35,351 bases of DNA, from the NCBI GenBank assembly GCA_003244105.1, contig QHBK01000002.1, positions 180,112-215,462 of the forward strand. Direction: 5' to 3'. Position 1 is the first letter of the stretch. The number at the start of each line of letters is the position of its first letter. The notes under the pieces were generated by a model that worked only from the letters and a program-made list of their open reading frames with translations, had not been told where the DNA came from and made no database searches. Positions 9,054-17,520 of this stretch are shown one piece after another. The stretch comes from Candidatus Eremiobacter antarcticus (GTDB lineage: Bacteria; Vulcanimicrobiota; Vulcanimicrobiia; Eremiobacterales; Eremiobacteraceae). Position numbers and translations under genes: made by a program.

Positions 9054-10111
9054 GGCTGCTTCTCCGCCATTGCCTGCGGGGTGGCAGCAACATCGCTCAG
9101 CGATACGCGCGGCGCGGTCTCGACTGCGATCGGGCGCTGGGACGCAGAGCGCTCATCATAAAGGAAGCAACGCGCCACGTGCCCGTCGCGGAAGTCGTAA
9201 AGTGGAACCGGGTCATCGCAAATGGGCATACGGTAGGCGCAGCGCGGAGCGAATGCGCAGCCGGGCGGCAGTCGCAGCAAGTTGGGCGGTTGCCCCTTAA
9301 TGGGCACGAGTCGCTCGTGGCCTTCGGCATCCAGCCGCGGCAGCGATGAGAGCAGCCCCTGCGTGTACGGCATCTTGGGCTGGTCGAAGATCTGCTGGGC
9401 TGTTCCGTACTCCACCATGTTGCCGCCGTACATAACCAGCACGTTCTCGCACACCTCAGCGACCACGCCCAGATCGTGTGTGATCAAGATGATTGCCGCT
9501 CCGGTACGCGATTGCATCTCGTTCATCAACTCGAGAATCTGCGCTTGAATAGTGACGTCTAACGCAGTCGTCGGCTCATCCGCAATCAAGACTTTGGGCT
9601 CGCATGAAAGCGACATGGCGATCATGACGCGCTGGCGCATTCCGCCCGAAAATTGATGGGGATAATCTTTCACGCGCTTGTCGGGCGAAGGGATGTGGAC
9701 CAGCTTAAGCATGTCGATGGTCTTTTCGAGCGCGTCGCGACGGTTGTAGCCCAAATGCAGCTGGATCGCTTCGGAGATCTGCTCGCCGACCGTGAGCACC
9801 GGGTTGAGGGAAGTCATGGGATCCTGAAAGATCATCGCGATGTCGTTACCGCGGATGTGGCGCATCTCGCTCTCGGATTTGGTCAGCAGATTCTGCCCGT
9901 CAAAGAAAATCTCACCGCTTTCGATCCGCCCCGGACGCTGAATCAGACGCATGATCGATAGGGCTGTCACCGACTTCCCGGAGCCAGATTCGCCCACGAT
10001 GCCGAGCGTCGTGCCGGCGTCGATGGCGTACGAAAGGCCGTTGACTGCTGTAACCAGACCATCTTCGGTTGCGAAGGTGGTCTTCAGGTTCTTTACTTCT
10101 AAGAGCGCCAT
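9050..10111 (-). CDS. Oligopeptide/dipeptide ABC transporter ATP-binding protein (OppD/DppD-like)
   Basis: The partner ATPase to the downstream gene. From ATG 10111 it reads [20 protein letters not shown] and is 353 aa long. Walker A is [20 protein letters not shown], the Q-loop [20 protein letters not shown], the signature [15 protein letters not shown] and Walker [14 protein letters not shown]. The C-terminal Cys motif is [18 protein letters not shown]. The frame is open further upstream to 10156, but that extension would overlap the end of secG and has no family resemblance. The gene begins 10 bases after the secG stop, as part of a dxs-secG-oppD-oppF transcription unit. Confidence 0.93.
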   Translation of the reverse strand: MALLEVKNLKTTFATEDGLVTAVNGLSYAIDAGTTLGIVGESGSGKSVTALSIMRLIQRPGRIESGEIFFDGQNLLTKSESEMRHIRGNDIAMIFQDPMTSLNPVLTVGEQISEAIQLHLGYNRRDALEKTIDMLKLVHIPSPDKRVKDYPHQFSGGMRQRVMIAMSLSCEPKVLIADEPTTALDVTIQAQILELMNEMQSRTGAAIILITHDLGVVAEVCENVLVMYGGNMVEYGTAQQIFDQPKMPYTQGLLSSLPRLDAEGHERLVPIKGQPPNLLRLPPGCAFAPRCAYRMPICDDPVPLYDFRDGHVARCFLYDERSASQRPIAVETAPRVSLSDVAATPQAMAEKQP

Positions 10112-10121
10112 GCCGGCCGCG

Positions 10122-10436
10122 CTAGAAACCCGTAAGCGAAAGGACGGACACGACAACCACGAAGCTCACCGCGACCATTCCGGTCACGCGCTTGAGATTC
10201 TCTTCCATTCCCAAACGGCCGCGGTACGGCGAATCCACGCGGCCGCCGATGGTTCCCGAGAGACCTTCCTGTTTGGTGGTTTGAATCGCCAGCAGCACGA
10301 TCAGCGCAAACGCAAGCACGATCGCCAAGCCCACCAAACCGTGTGTCAGCCAGCCCGCGTGGTCCGCAATCCACGTATGCGGGGCCACCTGCGGCAGCGC
10401 TTGCGGCGGCGGGGTGGCTGCCAATAAGATAAACAT
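10122..10436 (-). CDS. secG: Preprotein translocase subunit SecG
   Basis: A 104-aa protein with two hydrophobic helices: HGLVGLAIVLAFALIVLLAI (about residues 36-55) and VAVSFVVVVSVLSLTGF at the very C terminus. Between them is the family-type polar loop QTTKQEGLSGTIGG. SecG sits beside SecYE and helps protein export. I start at ATG 10436, preceded by GGGAG about 9 bases upstream and lying 19 bases after the dxs stop. The frame extends further upstream, but only through dxs coding sequence. The N terminus is longer and more Pro/Ala-rich than in E. coli SecG. Confidence 0.85.
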   Translation of the reverse strand: MFILLAATPPPQALPQVAPHTWIADHAGWLTHGLVGLAIVLAFALIVLLAIQTTKQEGLSGTIGGRVDSPYRGRLGMEENLKRVTGMVAVSFVVVVSVLSLTGF

Positions 10437-10455
10437 TGCTTTCAATCTCCCTGGG

Positions 10456-12345
10456 TCATGAGCGAACGGGTGCGGGCAGAATACCGGCAAGCCGGGCTGC
10501 CAAACTTTCGGCCTGCAGTCCGAATTGCGCACGCTGCCGTGCCTGGCTGTCGTGCTGGACGAGGACGTTGGGAACGCCGATGCGCTCCACGCTCACTCCC
10601 AGCCCACGGTCCGAGGCGAACTCTACGACCGCCGAACCGAAGCCGCCTGCGAGCGAGTGTTCTTCTAAGGTAAGGAAGCGGCTGTGCGAGGCTGCCAGTT
10701 CAATGAGCAGCGTCTCGTCCAGCGGCTTGGCAAAACGCGCGTTGACGATTGTCGGACGTACCGCGCCTTCGCCCAAGAGGTCGTAAGCGTCCAGCACCAC
10801 ATCCACGGTGTTGCCGAATGCCAGAACGGCAACGCAATCGCCGTCGCGCAGCTTCTCCGCTTGGCCGTGCACGATGGGCGCTGGGCTCTGATCGTGCTTT
10901 CCACTCGTGCTTCCGCGCGGATACCGGATGGCCACCGGCGTTCCCAGTGAGAGCGCATGTTCGAGCATTGGCAGAAGCTCCGCCTCATTGCGCGGTGCCA
11001 TGACCGTCATCGTGGGCAGCGTCCGGAGATACGCAATATCGTACAGCCCCATGTGCGTTGGCCCGTCGTCGCCGATCAACCCAGCGCGATCCAGGCAGAA
11101 CACGACCGGCAGATTCTGCACCACGACATCGTGCACGATTTGATCGTACGCACGCTGCAGGAAGGTCGAGTAGATGGCCACCACGGGGCGCAGGCCTGCC
11201 GCGGCGGCCCCCGCCGCAAAGCAGACGGCATGCGCCTCGGCAATGCCGACATCGAAATATCGCTCCGGAAAACGTTTTGCGAACTTTGAGAGCTTCGTTC
11301 CGTCGGGCATGGCGGCGGTGATGCCGATAATGCGACGGTCGCGTTCCGCCACCACATTCAGCGCATCGCCGAAAACATCGGAGAAGGTCGGGCGAGCATC
11401 CGGCTTCTTCTGGATGTTTCCATTTTCAATTTCAAAGGCGCCGCTGACCCCGTGAAAGGTCCGTGCGTCGTCCTCCGCCGGACGATACCCGCGGCCTTTA
11501 ACGGTGCGAACGTGCAGCAAGACCGGACCGTCGAGCGCGAGTCCCGTTTCCAGGCCCTCAACGACTGCATCGAAGTTATGGCCGTCGATCGGTCCAATGT
11601 AACGAAAGCCCAACTCTTCAAAGATGACTGCGGTTTTCTCGGCGGGCGCCACGAAGCGCATCGCGGCGACTTCCGCAGTGGAGAGCGCTTTTCGGGCGGC
11701 GCCGCCGAACGGAATGTGCCCCAGAACGTCCTTCGTTTTCTCGCGGGCCATGTTCAGCAATGGTTTGCTGCGCAGAATTGACAAGTATGAAGCGATTGAG
11801 CCAACGTTCGGGGCAATCGACATCTCGTTGTCATTGAGGATCACCAGGAAATTGCTCTTGAGCTGGCCGGCATTGTTGAGCGCTTCGTAGGCCAGCCCCC
11901 CGGTAAGCGCGCCGTCGCCCATTACCGCAACCACCGAATAGTCTTCGCCGGAAAGATCGCGTGCTGTCGCCATGCCAAGCGCTGCTGACACACTCGTGGA
12001 CGCGTGTCCGGCGCCGAAGGGATCGTACGGGGACTCGGAGCGCATCGCAAATCCGGAGAGGCCACCGCCTTGCCGCAATGTGGAGAAACGATCGCGCCTG
12101 CCCGTGAGCAGTTTGTGAACGTAGGTTTGATGGCTTACGTCCCACACCAAGCGGTCGCGCGGAAGATCGAGAACCCGGTGCAGCGCCAGCGTCAATTCAA
12201 CTACGCCGAGATTGGGAGCCAGATGGCCGCCATTTTGCGCGCATGTGGCAATAAGCAGCTCGCGAATTTCGCTCGCAAGCTGGTCGATCTCAGCACGCGA
12301 TAGCGACTTGACTGCGGCCGGCGATTCAACTCGTTCGATGATCAT
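10456..12345 (-). CDS. dxs: 1-deoxy-D-xylulose-5-phosphate synthase
   Basis: First enzyme of the MEP isoprenoid pathway. It condenses pyruvate with glyceraldehyde 3-phosphate using thiamine diphosphate. The protein is 629 aa, normal for DXS. It has GGHLAPNLGVVELTLALH near the N terminus and the ThDP motif GDGALTGG...LNDNEMSIAPNVG (about residues 143-182). The transketolase-like pyrimidine domain carries YFDVGIAEAHAVCFAAG with its catalytic Glu, and DRAGLIGDDGPTHMGLYD follows. The last domain ends VQHDSQARQRAQFGL, a typical DXS tail. It begins with ATG 12345 and is the first gene of the dxs-secG-oppD-oppF cluster. The 80-base gap to the divergent PAP2-like gene must hold its promoter, but no clear hexamers are seen. 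Confidence 0.97.
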   Translation of the reverse strand: MIIERVESPAAVKSLSRAEIDQLASEIRELLIATCAQNGGHLAPNLGVVELTLALHRVLDLPRDRLVWDVSHQTYVHKLLTGRRDRFSTLRQGGGLSGFAMRSESPYDPFGAGHASTSVSAALGMATARDLSGEDYSVVAVMGDGALTGGLAYEALNNAGQLKSNFLVILNDNEMSIAPNVGSIASYLSILRSKPLLNMAREKTKDVLGHIPFGGAARKALSTAEVAAMRFVAPAEKTAVIFEELGFRYIGPIDGHNFDAVVEGLETGLALDGPVLLHVRTVKGRGYRPAEDDARTFHGVSGAFEIENGNIQKKPDARPTFSDVFGDALNVVAERDRRIIGITAAMPDGTKLSKFAKRFPERYFDVGIAEAHAVCFAAGAAAAGLRPVVAIYSTFLQRAYDQIVHDVVVQNLPVVFCLDRAGLIGDDGPTHMGLYDIAYLRTLPTMTVMAPRNEAELLPMLEHALSLGTPVAIRYPRGSTSGKHDQSPAPIVHGQAEKLRDGDCVAVLAFGNTVDVVLDAYDLLGEGAVRPTIVNARFAKPLDETLLIELAASHSRFLTLEEHSLAGGFGSAVVEFASDRGLGVSVERIGVPNVLVQHDSQARQRAQFGLQAESLAARLAGILPAPVRS

Positions 12346-12425
12346 GAAGGGCGCTCACGTTCGACGCGACCCCTAACAGACACTCTGTAGAAGGAAAACC
12401 CTCTCACAGCACGCGAGTAGGATTC

Positions 12426-13073
12426 GTGCTGGAGGAACCGGCCCCAATTTCGCCCGCGGTGGTGCTGCGAAGACGGCGCGATGTCTATCGCGATCTGGCT
12501 CGCATTCTCTCGACGATCTTCAATCCGTTCCTTACAGCGCTTGCCCTCTTCGTCATCCTGGCGCACGCCCGCGCGACCGACACGCTTGATTTCTGGCGGC
12601 TGCTCTTTCTGACCACCTTCTTCACCTCGCTGGGACCGATGCTCTACGTTTTCTGGCTCTATGCGACCGATCGCATTTCGGACTTGGATATGTCGGTTCG
12701 CAGGGAGCGCGAAACGGTCTTTGGCGCGTTCGTGGTCTTCTATACGTTGGGAACGCTGGTGCTGTGGCTGACGCATGCTCCTAAACTGCTGATCGCTTCA
12801 ATGGCCGGGTACACCCTCTCGACGGTCGTCGTGCAGTATATCACCCGTTATTGGAAGATCAGCACGCATGCGTTAGGGATCACCGCGCCGCTAGTGGCGC
12901 TCACGCTGCTCTACGGGCGGCAACCGCTGCCGTTCTTAATCCTCATACCGATGGTTTGCTGGGCGCGGATGTATCTGCGAGCGCACGACCTCTTACAAGT
13001 TGTGGCCGGCGCCGCGCTGGCCACGTTCTCGGTAGCGTTCTTCTTTTGGGCTTTCCATGTGGTCACGCTCTAG
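12426..13073 (+). CDS. PAP2-like integral membrane protein
   Basis: A 215-aa protein with about six hydrophobic segments, including FNPFLTALALFVILAH, FLTTFFTSLGPMLYVFWLYA and VVAGAALATFSVAFFFWAF. The segment RYWKISTHALGITAPLVAL (about 143-161) and RMYLRAHDLLQVVAGA (about 180-195) resemble motifs 2 and 3 of lipid phosphatases of the PAP2 superfamily. The usual motif 1 (KX6RP) is not evident, and the Asp of motif 3 is replaced by Gln. So it may be a divergent or inactive member. Translation likely begins at GTG 12426 after AGGA. It diverges from dxs, which raises undecaprenyl or isoprenoid lipid recycling as a speculative role. Its end overlaps the convergent murI end by 11 bases. Confidence 0.65.
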   Translation: MLEEPAPISPAVVLRRRRDVYRDLARILSTIFNPFLTALALFVILAHARATDTLDFWRLLFLTTFFTSLGPMLYVFWLYATDRISDLDMSVRRERETVFGAFVVFYTLGTLVLWLTHAPKLLIASMAGYTLSTVVVQYITRYWKISTHALGITAPLVALTLLYGRQPLPFLILIPMVCWARMYLRAHDLLQVVAGAALATFSVAFFFWAFHVVTL

Positions 13074-13839
13074 GGGCCATCGGTTCGCAAGCGGGTTCTA
13101 GTTCGCCGGTCAACACGCGCACGGCAGTGCGAAAAGCTTCGGGATCCGGTCCGTTGGTCACGTACCGCGTGCGCCCGAATCCAATGGCGCCGTTGGGCGG
13201 CAGCATCGCTGAGGCGCGCGCCGCCTGTTCGGAGGCCGGATCGATACGCAGAACCCCATCCCCGAGCGCGTCGGAGAAATGCGCATCCAGAAATGGATAG
13301 TGCGTGCAGCCAAGGATGACCCCGTCGATATCTTTGGGCAGTTTCGCGCAGACGGCCCCAACTGCAGCGCTCGCTTGCTGCGTGCCCGTTAGACCCGCTT
13401 CAACCAGCGGCACCAATGCAGGTGCCGCTACTTCGGTCACACGCACTCCCTCCATTCGCGCGCGCAACATCTGCGCGTAGGCCCCGCTCTTGACGGTGGC
13501 AGTAGTCGCGATAACACCGATGCGGCGGATCCCTGCGCGCTGCGCCGCCGCGGCGGCCGCATCGATAAGGTCCAAGATCGGCGCTCGCGAGGTGGGCCAA
13601 CCGAACGTATGACCGACGGCACACGATGTGTTGCAGCCCATGACGATCGCTGAAACACCGGCCTCGTTTAACCATGCGACGTTCGCGCCAAAAAGCTGCC
13701 CAAGCTCTTCGGGTTCGCGCTCCCCGTACGGCACGTGTGCCTGGTCGGCGAGAAACACGACATCTTGGTGCGGCAATCGCTCGCGCAAAGCACGCACTAC
13801 CGACAGTCCGCCCAATCCCGAGTCCAGCACGCCCAGCAT
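13063..13839 (-). CDS. murI: Glutamate racemase
   Basis: Makes D-glutamate for peptidoglycan. The protein is 258 aa. It has the N-terminal LGVLDSGLGGLSVVRALRER with the catalytic-site Asp and Ser, the first catalytic Cys in VMGCNTSCAVGH (about residue 72) and the second in GVILGCTHYPFLDAHF (about residue 181). AHVPYGEREPEEL and IGVIATTATVKSGAY are also typical. The start is ATG 13839, whose A is the last base of the amidase TAA, so translation is coupled. The product closes a three-gene cell-wall cluster (GerMN protein, amidase, murI). Confidence 0.95.
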   Translation of the reverse strand: MLGVLDSGLGGLSVVRALRERLPHQDVVFLADQAHVPYGEREPEELGQLFGANVAWLNEAGVSAIVMGCNTSCAVGHTFGWPTSRAPILDLIDAAAAAAQRAGIRRIGVIATTATVKSGAYAQMLRARMEGVRVTEVAAPALVPLVEAGLTGTQQASAAVGAVCAKLPKDIDGVILGCTHYPFLDAHFSDALGDGVLRIDPASEQAARASAMLPPNGAIGFGRTRYVTNGPDPEAFRTAVRVLTGELEPACEPMAPRA

Positions 13840-15677
13840 TACCGCTGACCGCTTCCCGCCGCAACGGGCGCGCCGGCGTACTCTCCGATCCCATCGGCGA
13901 TTGCTTTGGCGATCCGTTGCAGCCACGCAGAGGATTGCAGCAGCGCGAAGTCGTTGGGATTGGATAAGAACGCCGTCTCAATTAAAATTGCCGGCATCGC
14001 GGTGTGGACGACGACGTAGAAGTTATTCTTTATGATGCCGTCGTCTTTTGTCCCTAAATTAGCCGAGGTTAGACGATCGTGCACGGCCTGCGCAAGTTGA
14101 CGATCTTCGGTCTTATAGTAGTACGTCGTGGTACCGTTCGGAGCGTCGTTCACAAAACTGTTCACATGCACGGACACAAACAGACGCGCGCCCGTATTGT
14201 TGGCAACGTCTACGCGCGCTTGCAATTCTTCCTTTGCCGAGTCATTGGGCGCATAGACATCGATGTCGGTGGTGCGAGTAAGCTGCACCTGCCAGCCACG
14301 CACGATCAGCAGGGCCCGCAACCGTTGCGAAATATCCAGCGTGAGCGTTTTCTCACTCAGTCCGCCACGCTGCGCGCCGGCATCGCTTCCGCCGTGACCG
14401 GGATCCAGGACGATGAGGCGCGGATTGGTGGGAACGTACGTCTTGGCAGGCGCCGGCTTGAACTTCCAACCCTCGGAGGTTGGCGCAGCGGTTGCGACGG
14501 CATTGCCGCCGATACTTCCAGAACCGCTCCGCGCGAGCATATCGTCGTCTTCGTTGTGCGCCAACAGCGTGAGCCCGTCGGCTCCTGGATTCACATCCAC
14601 TAACTTCGGACCGGTCAGCGTCAGTGCCACGCGAACACTATCGCCGGAGACTTGATGCACGCGCAGGGACGTGACGCTCGGCGCGGTTTGCGTTTCGTCA
14701 CGTGGCGGCGCTTGCAGAGTAGCGCCATGAATATCGACATACCAACGATTATCCAAGAGCCGGTGCCACTCGAAGGAAGCATTTCCGCTGACCGCGATCC
14801 GCACCGAGAAACCGTCCTGCGATTGCGCCGCGTCCACGGCGGTCACCGCCACCACCGACTTCGGTGAAGCGGTTTCGACCGGCGACGGGCTCGGTGCGGG
14901 CGCGGCTGTCGCCGCCGCGACCTGACGCCCCCGTCCACCATTGATGGCAAGTTGAAAATCGTGATTGTTTTCCGAGGGCATTTCAGAAGCGTTCGCCCCG
15001 TCCGACAGAACGAAGGTCACCCGCGTTACCGGCGCGCGAACCGAGCCGCTTTGCTCGATACGGATCTCGTCGATTCCGCCCGCATGAACGCGCCGAGTCC
15101 GCTCCAGCGTTGATCCGACCCCATCGAATTGGTAAACGATGCGATTTCCCGAGCTAGCGATGAGCCGTCCCGCGAGCGGCACGCCCGCGTGCATAAGGAC
15201 TCGAGCCGCTTGTCCCCGGCTTTGAATATCGACCTCGACTTGCGATTGCAGAATGGTTTCGCCGCCGTCAATCTTCGGTTCGAATCCCACCGCGCGCAGC
15301 AGCGTGTAGAACGGCAGGTAGACTTCGCCGCCGCGCTCGTAGGGCGCAAAGCCCGCCTGCCCGGAAACTTCACCGGCGTCATAGCGCACGTCACCAAGCG
15401 CAAAGCTGATGATTTTTGGTTCGGGCGTCGTGAAAAGAATATAACGCTCTCCCGCCCCCCATGTGGTGGAAATTCCAAGGCGTGAAAGCAGCGTCTTGAA
15501 GCCGACGTCGTGCAAACCAACGACCGCGTCGTTCCCCTGGGCGCCGGCGTGGATGGCAATGCGCTGCCCCTCAAGCACGACTTGCGACACATTTTGCGCA
15601 TCTGCCGCGCACCAACAAAGTCCCGCTAGCGCGAGTGCGCTACCAATCCGAACGGCGAAGCGGCTTATCAAGCTCAA
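13839..15677 (-). CDS. N-acetylmuramoyl-L-alanine amidase with AMIN-type N-terminal domains
   Basis: An exported peptidoglycan hydrolase that cleaves between N-acetylmuramic acid and L-alanine. A signal peptide (FAVRIGSALALAGLCWCAADA) leads. About 210 residues of a stalk domain resembling copper-amine-oxidase-N/AMIN domains follow. Next are a Pro/Ala-rich linker, a second AMIN-like domain starting DGFSVRIAVSGNASFEWHRL, and a C-terminal Amidase_3 domain. The latter shows its zinc and catalytic residues: His in IVLDPGHGGSDAG, Glu in GGLSEKTLTLD, His in FVSVHVNSF, Glu in AILIETAFLSN. I prefer TTG 15677, which has GGGGGA 5 bases upstream. A reading from ATG 15713 would overlap the GerMN gene by 74 bases rather than 38. 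It is coupled to murI by a TAATG junction. Confidence 0.88.
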   Translation of the reverse strand: MSLISRFAVRIGSALALAGLCWCAADAQNVSQVVLEGQRIAIHAGAQGNDAVVGLHDVGFKTLLSRLGISTTWGAGERYILFTTPEPKIISFALGDVRYDAGEVSGQAGFAPYERGGEVYLPFYTLLRAVGFEPKIDGGETILQSQVEVDIQSRGQAARVLMHAGVPLAGRLIASSGNRIVYQFDGVGSTLERTRRVHAGGIDEIRIEQSGSVRAPVTRVTFVLSDGANASEMPSENNHDFQLAINGGRGRQVAAATAAPAPSPSPVETASPKSVVAVTAVDAAQSQDGFSVRIAVSGNASFEWHRLLDNRWYVDIHGATLQAPPRDETQTAPSVTSLRVHQVSGDSVRVALTLTGPKLVDVNPGADGLTLLAHNEDDDMLARSGSGSIGGNAVATAAPTSEGWKFKPAPAKTYVPTNPRLIVLDPGHGGSDAGAQRGGLSEKTLTLDISQRLRALLIVRGWQVQLTRTTDIDVYAPNDSAKEELQARVDVANNTGARLFVSVHVNSFVNDAPNGTTTYYYKTEDRQLAQAVHDRLTSANLGTKDDGIIKNNFYVVVHTAMPAILIETAFLSNPNDFALLQSSAWLQRIAKAIADGIGEYAGAPVAAGSGQR

Positions 15678-16164
15678 GATGTCCCCCGGGCAGCGCGTCC
15701 AGACGCCGGCCATCCACGCGAACGCTCACGGACGCTATTCCGGGAAGACCGGTCAGTGTCCAAACCAGCCCTTTGAACTCGCCGGTTTCTCCCAAACTTC
15801 CACCACTTTGCGATTTGACCTCAGGCGAAAGGTCCACGTCTGCATTCGAACCCGTAACGCGAACAGCACGGACATGCGTTCCCGCGGGGAAACGAATCGC
15901 TTCCACCGTCGGAGGCGGCCCCGCAACGGCTTGCACCGCGCCGTAGAGCGCCGCATTTTGCAGACGTTCGCCCGGCGTTTCGTCGCGGGCTTGCGGGCGC
16001 AGCGAAACCGGCCACGCAACCTCGCTGGTTCCGTCGTACTTGGTGTAGTAAACGCTAATGTGATCGCCCAATGGGCTCTTGGAACGCGCGGTTAGAAACA
16101 CCCACGCAGCTACTGCTACCACAATGAAGAGTAGCGCCAAGAAAACGATCCGCGAGTTTCTCAC
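15640..16164 (-). CDS. GerMN-domain membrane-anchored protein
   Basis: A 174-aa protein with an uncleaved-looking N-terminal helix (VFLALLFIVVAVAAWVFLTA, residues 7-26) and an extracytoplasmic GerMN-type domain. The domain runs from about HISVYYTKYDGTSEVAWPVS through LQNAALYGAVQAVAGPPPTV and AIRFPAGTHVRAVRVTGSNA to VWTLTGLPGIASVSVRVDGR. GerMN domains occur in spore-germination protein GerM and in lipoproteins near cell-wall hydrolases, and they are thought to bind ligands or wall components. The gene overlaps the amidase start and heads the GerMN-amidase-murI group. In Bacillus subtilis gerM also sits beside the racE glutamate racemase, so the link is old, but nothing here implies sporulation. 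Confidence 0.8.
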   Translation of the reverse strand: MRNSRIVFLALLFIVVAVAAWVFLTARSKSPLGDHISVYYTKYDGTSEVAWPVSLRPQARDETPGERLQNAALYGAVQAVAGPPPTVEAIRFPAGTHVRAVRVTGSNADVDLSPEVKSQSGGSLGETGEFKGLVWTLTGLPGIASVSVRVDGRRLDALPGGHLELDKPLRRSDW

Positions 16165-16241
16165 GGGCTCTTTTCTTCTGCAAGGTGCGAGAGAATGCCG
16201 CTTTGACGACCGCCCTGGCGTGGCCGATGCCGCTTTTGCAT

Positions 16242-16271
16242 TTGACGCCCAAGCGGACTCTGTGCCATACT
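16242..16271 (+). promoter_or_regulatory. Sigma-70-like promoter of the DEAD-box helicase gene
   Basis: TTGACG (16242-16247), an 18-base spacer and CATACT (16266-16271) place a transcription start near 16278, about 20 bases before GTG 16299. Longer candidate starts of the helicase frame lie upstream of or inside this promoter, so it also supports the GTG start. Confidence 0.5.
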
Positions 16272-16298
16272 GCGGCCAACCCTGCGCGATCTTTCGAA

Positions 16299-17519
16299 GT
16301 GCCGATCGAGCCGCGCCACTTTGAAAGAAAGACCACCATCTCTACATTTGAATCCCTCGGTTTGCCGCCGGCGCTTCTGCGCGCGGTGGCCGATCTCGGC
16401 TTTACAACACCCACCGCCATTCAGCTCGCGTCCATCCCACCGGCCCTTGCGGGGGCGGACGTTTTGGCCAGCGCCGAGACGGGCAGCGGCAAATCTGCGG
16501 CCTTCGGCCTTCCCATCCTGAACACGCTCATGAAGCTGCCGCGGCGCAAAACTCGCGCGCTCATTCTGGCGCCCACGCGCGAGCTGACCGAACAGATCTC
16601 GCGCCACCTGACCCTCTTGGCCAAGCACACGGACGTTCGCGTCGCCGCCGTCTACGGCGGGGTTGGCTTTGCACCGCAGCTGGATGCATTCAAGCGCGGC
16701 ACCGACATCATCGTCGCAACACCGGGCCGCCTGCTCGACCATCTGGCGCGCGGCACGGCCAACCTCGACGACATCTCGATCCTGGTTCTCGACGAAGCCG
16801 ATCGCATGTTGGACATGGGCTTCTTGCCTGTGGTTCGGCGCATCCGCAAGTACGTGCGCGACGAGCACCAAACGCTTTTTTTCTCCGCCACCTTTCCGCC
16901 GCAACTTTCGGGTCTGACACGCGAAATGCTTAAGAATCCCGTTCGCGTGGAGTTGGCAGCCAAGGCCGCGCCCGTCAGTACGCTGACGCAAACACTGTAT
17001 GCCACCGAGCAGCAGCATAAAACGGATCTCTTTCTGGAGCTGCTCAAGGACAACAAGATCTATTCTGCCATCTGCTTCACGCGGACGAAGTCGCGCGCGG
17101 ACCGGGTAGCTGCCGCTCTGAGCAAAAACGGGATCGCCGCCGACCTCATTCACGGTGACCGCTCGCAATCGCAGCGCACCCGCGCTTTGGCCGATTTCAA
17201 GCGTGGCAAGTCGCGGGTACTGGTGGCCACCGACATTGCGGCGCGCGGCATCGATATTATCGAGCTGGGTCACGTTGTGAATTACGATGTGCCGTTGGAA
17301 CCTGAAGACTACATCCATCGCATCGGACGCACCGCGCGGGCCCAGGCCACAGGCGATGCGATCACGTTCGTCTCTTCCGAAGAAGAGCCGCTAATTCGAA
17401 AGATCGAGTACATCCTGGGCGAGCGCCTCGAGCGCCAGCGCAATCCGCTCTTTCCCGAGGTAAGCTTCGCGCCACCGAAGCCCAGCGTCGTCTACCGCTC
17501 TCGCTCGCGACGCCGTTAA
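16299..17519 (+). CDS. DEAD-box RNA helicase (RhlE-like)
   Basis: An ATP-dependent RNA helicase, likely in RNA decay or ribosome assembly. All core motifs are present: Q motif GFTTPTAIQLASIPPAL, motif I ASAETGSGKSAAFGLPIL, Ia APTRELTEQ, Ib TPGRLLDHL, II VLDEADRMLDMGF, III FFSATFPPQL, IV AICFTRTKSRAD, V VATDIAARGIDI, and VI YIHRIGRTARAQ. The protein is about 406 aa from GTG 16299. It has only a short basic tail (PSVVYRSRSRRR), unlike the long tails of some RhlE proteins. The frame is open back to 16185, but that part has no helicase similarity and lies upstream of the promoter. Its stop is one base from the convergent stop of the exported protein at 17521. Confidence 0.93.
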   Translation: MPIEPRHFERKTTISTFESLGLPPALLRAVADLGFTTPTAIQLASIPPALAGADVLASAETGSGKSAAFGLPILNTLMKLPRRKTRALILAPTRELTEQISRHLTLLAKHTDVRVAAVYGGVGFAPQLDAFKRGTDIIVATPGRLLDHLARGTANLDDISILVLDEADRMLDMGFLPVVRRIRKYVRDEHQTLFFSATFPPQLSGLTREMLKNPVRVELAAKAAPVSTLTQTLYATEQQHKTDLFLELLKDNKIYSAICFTRTKSRADRVAAALSKNGIAADLIHGDRSQSQRTRALADFKRGKSRVLVATDIAARGIDIIELGHVVNYDVPLEPEDYIHRIGRTARAQATGDAITFVSSEEEPLIRKIEYILGERLERQRNPLFPEVSFAPPKPSVVYRSRSRRR

Positions 17520-17520
17520 G

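Noticed and set aside
16161-17318. 385-codon minus-strand frame opposite the DEAD-box helicase
   Set aside because: It is an Arg/Gly/Gln-rich antisense shadow of a gene with all helicase motifs, and it lacks any recognisable domain or promoter.
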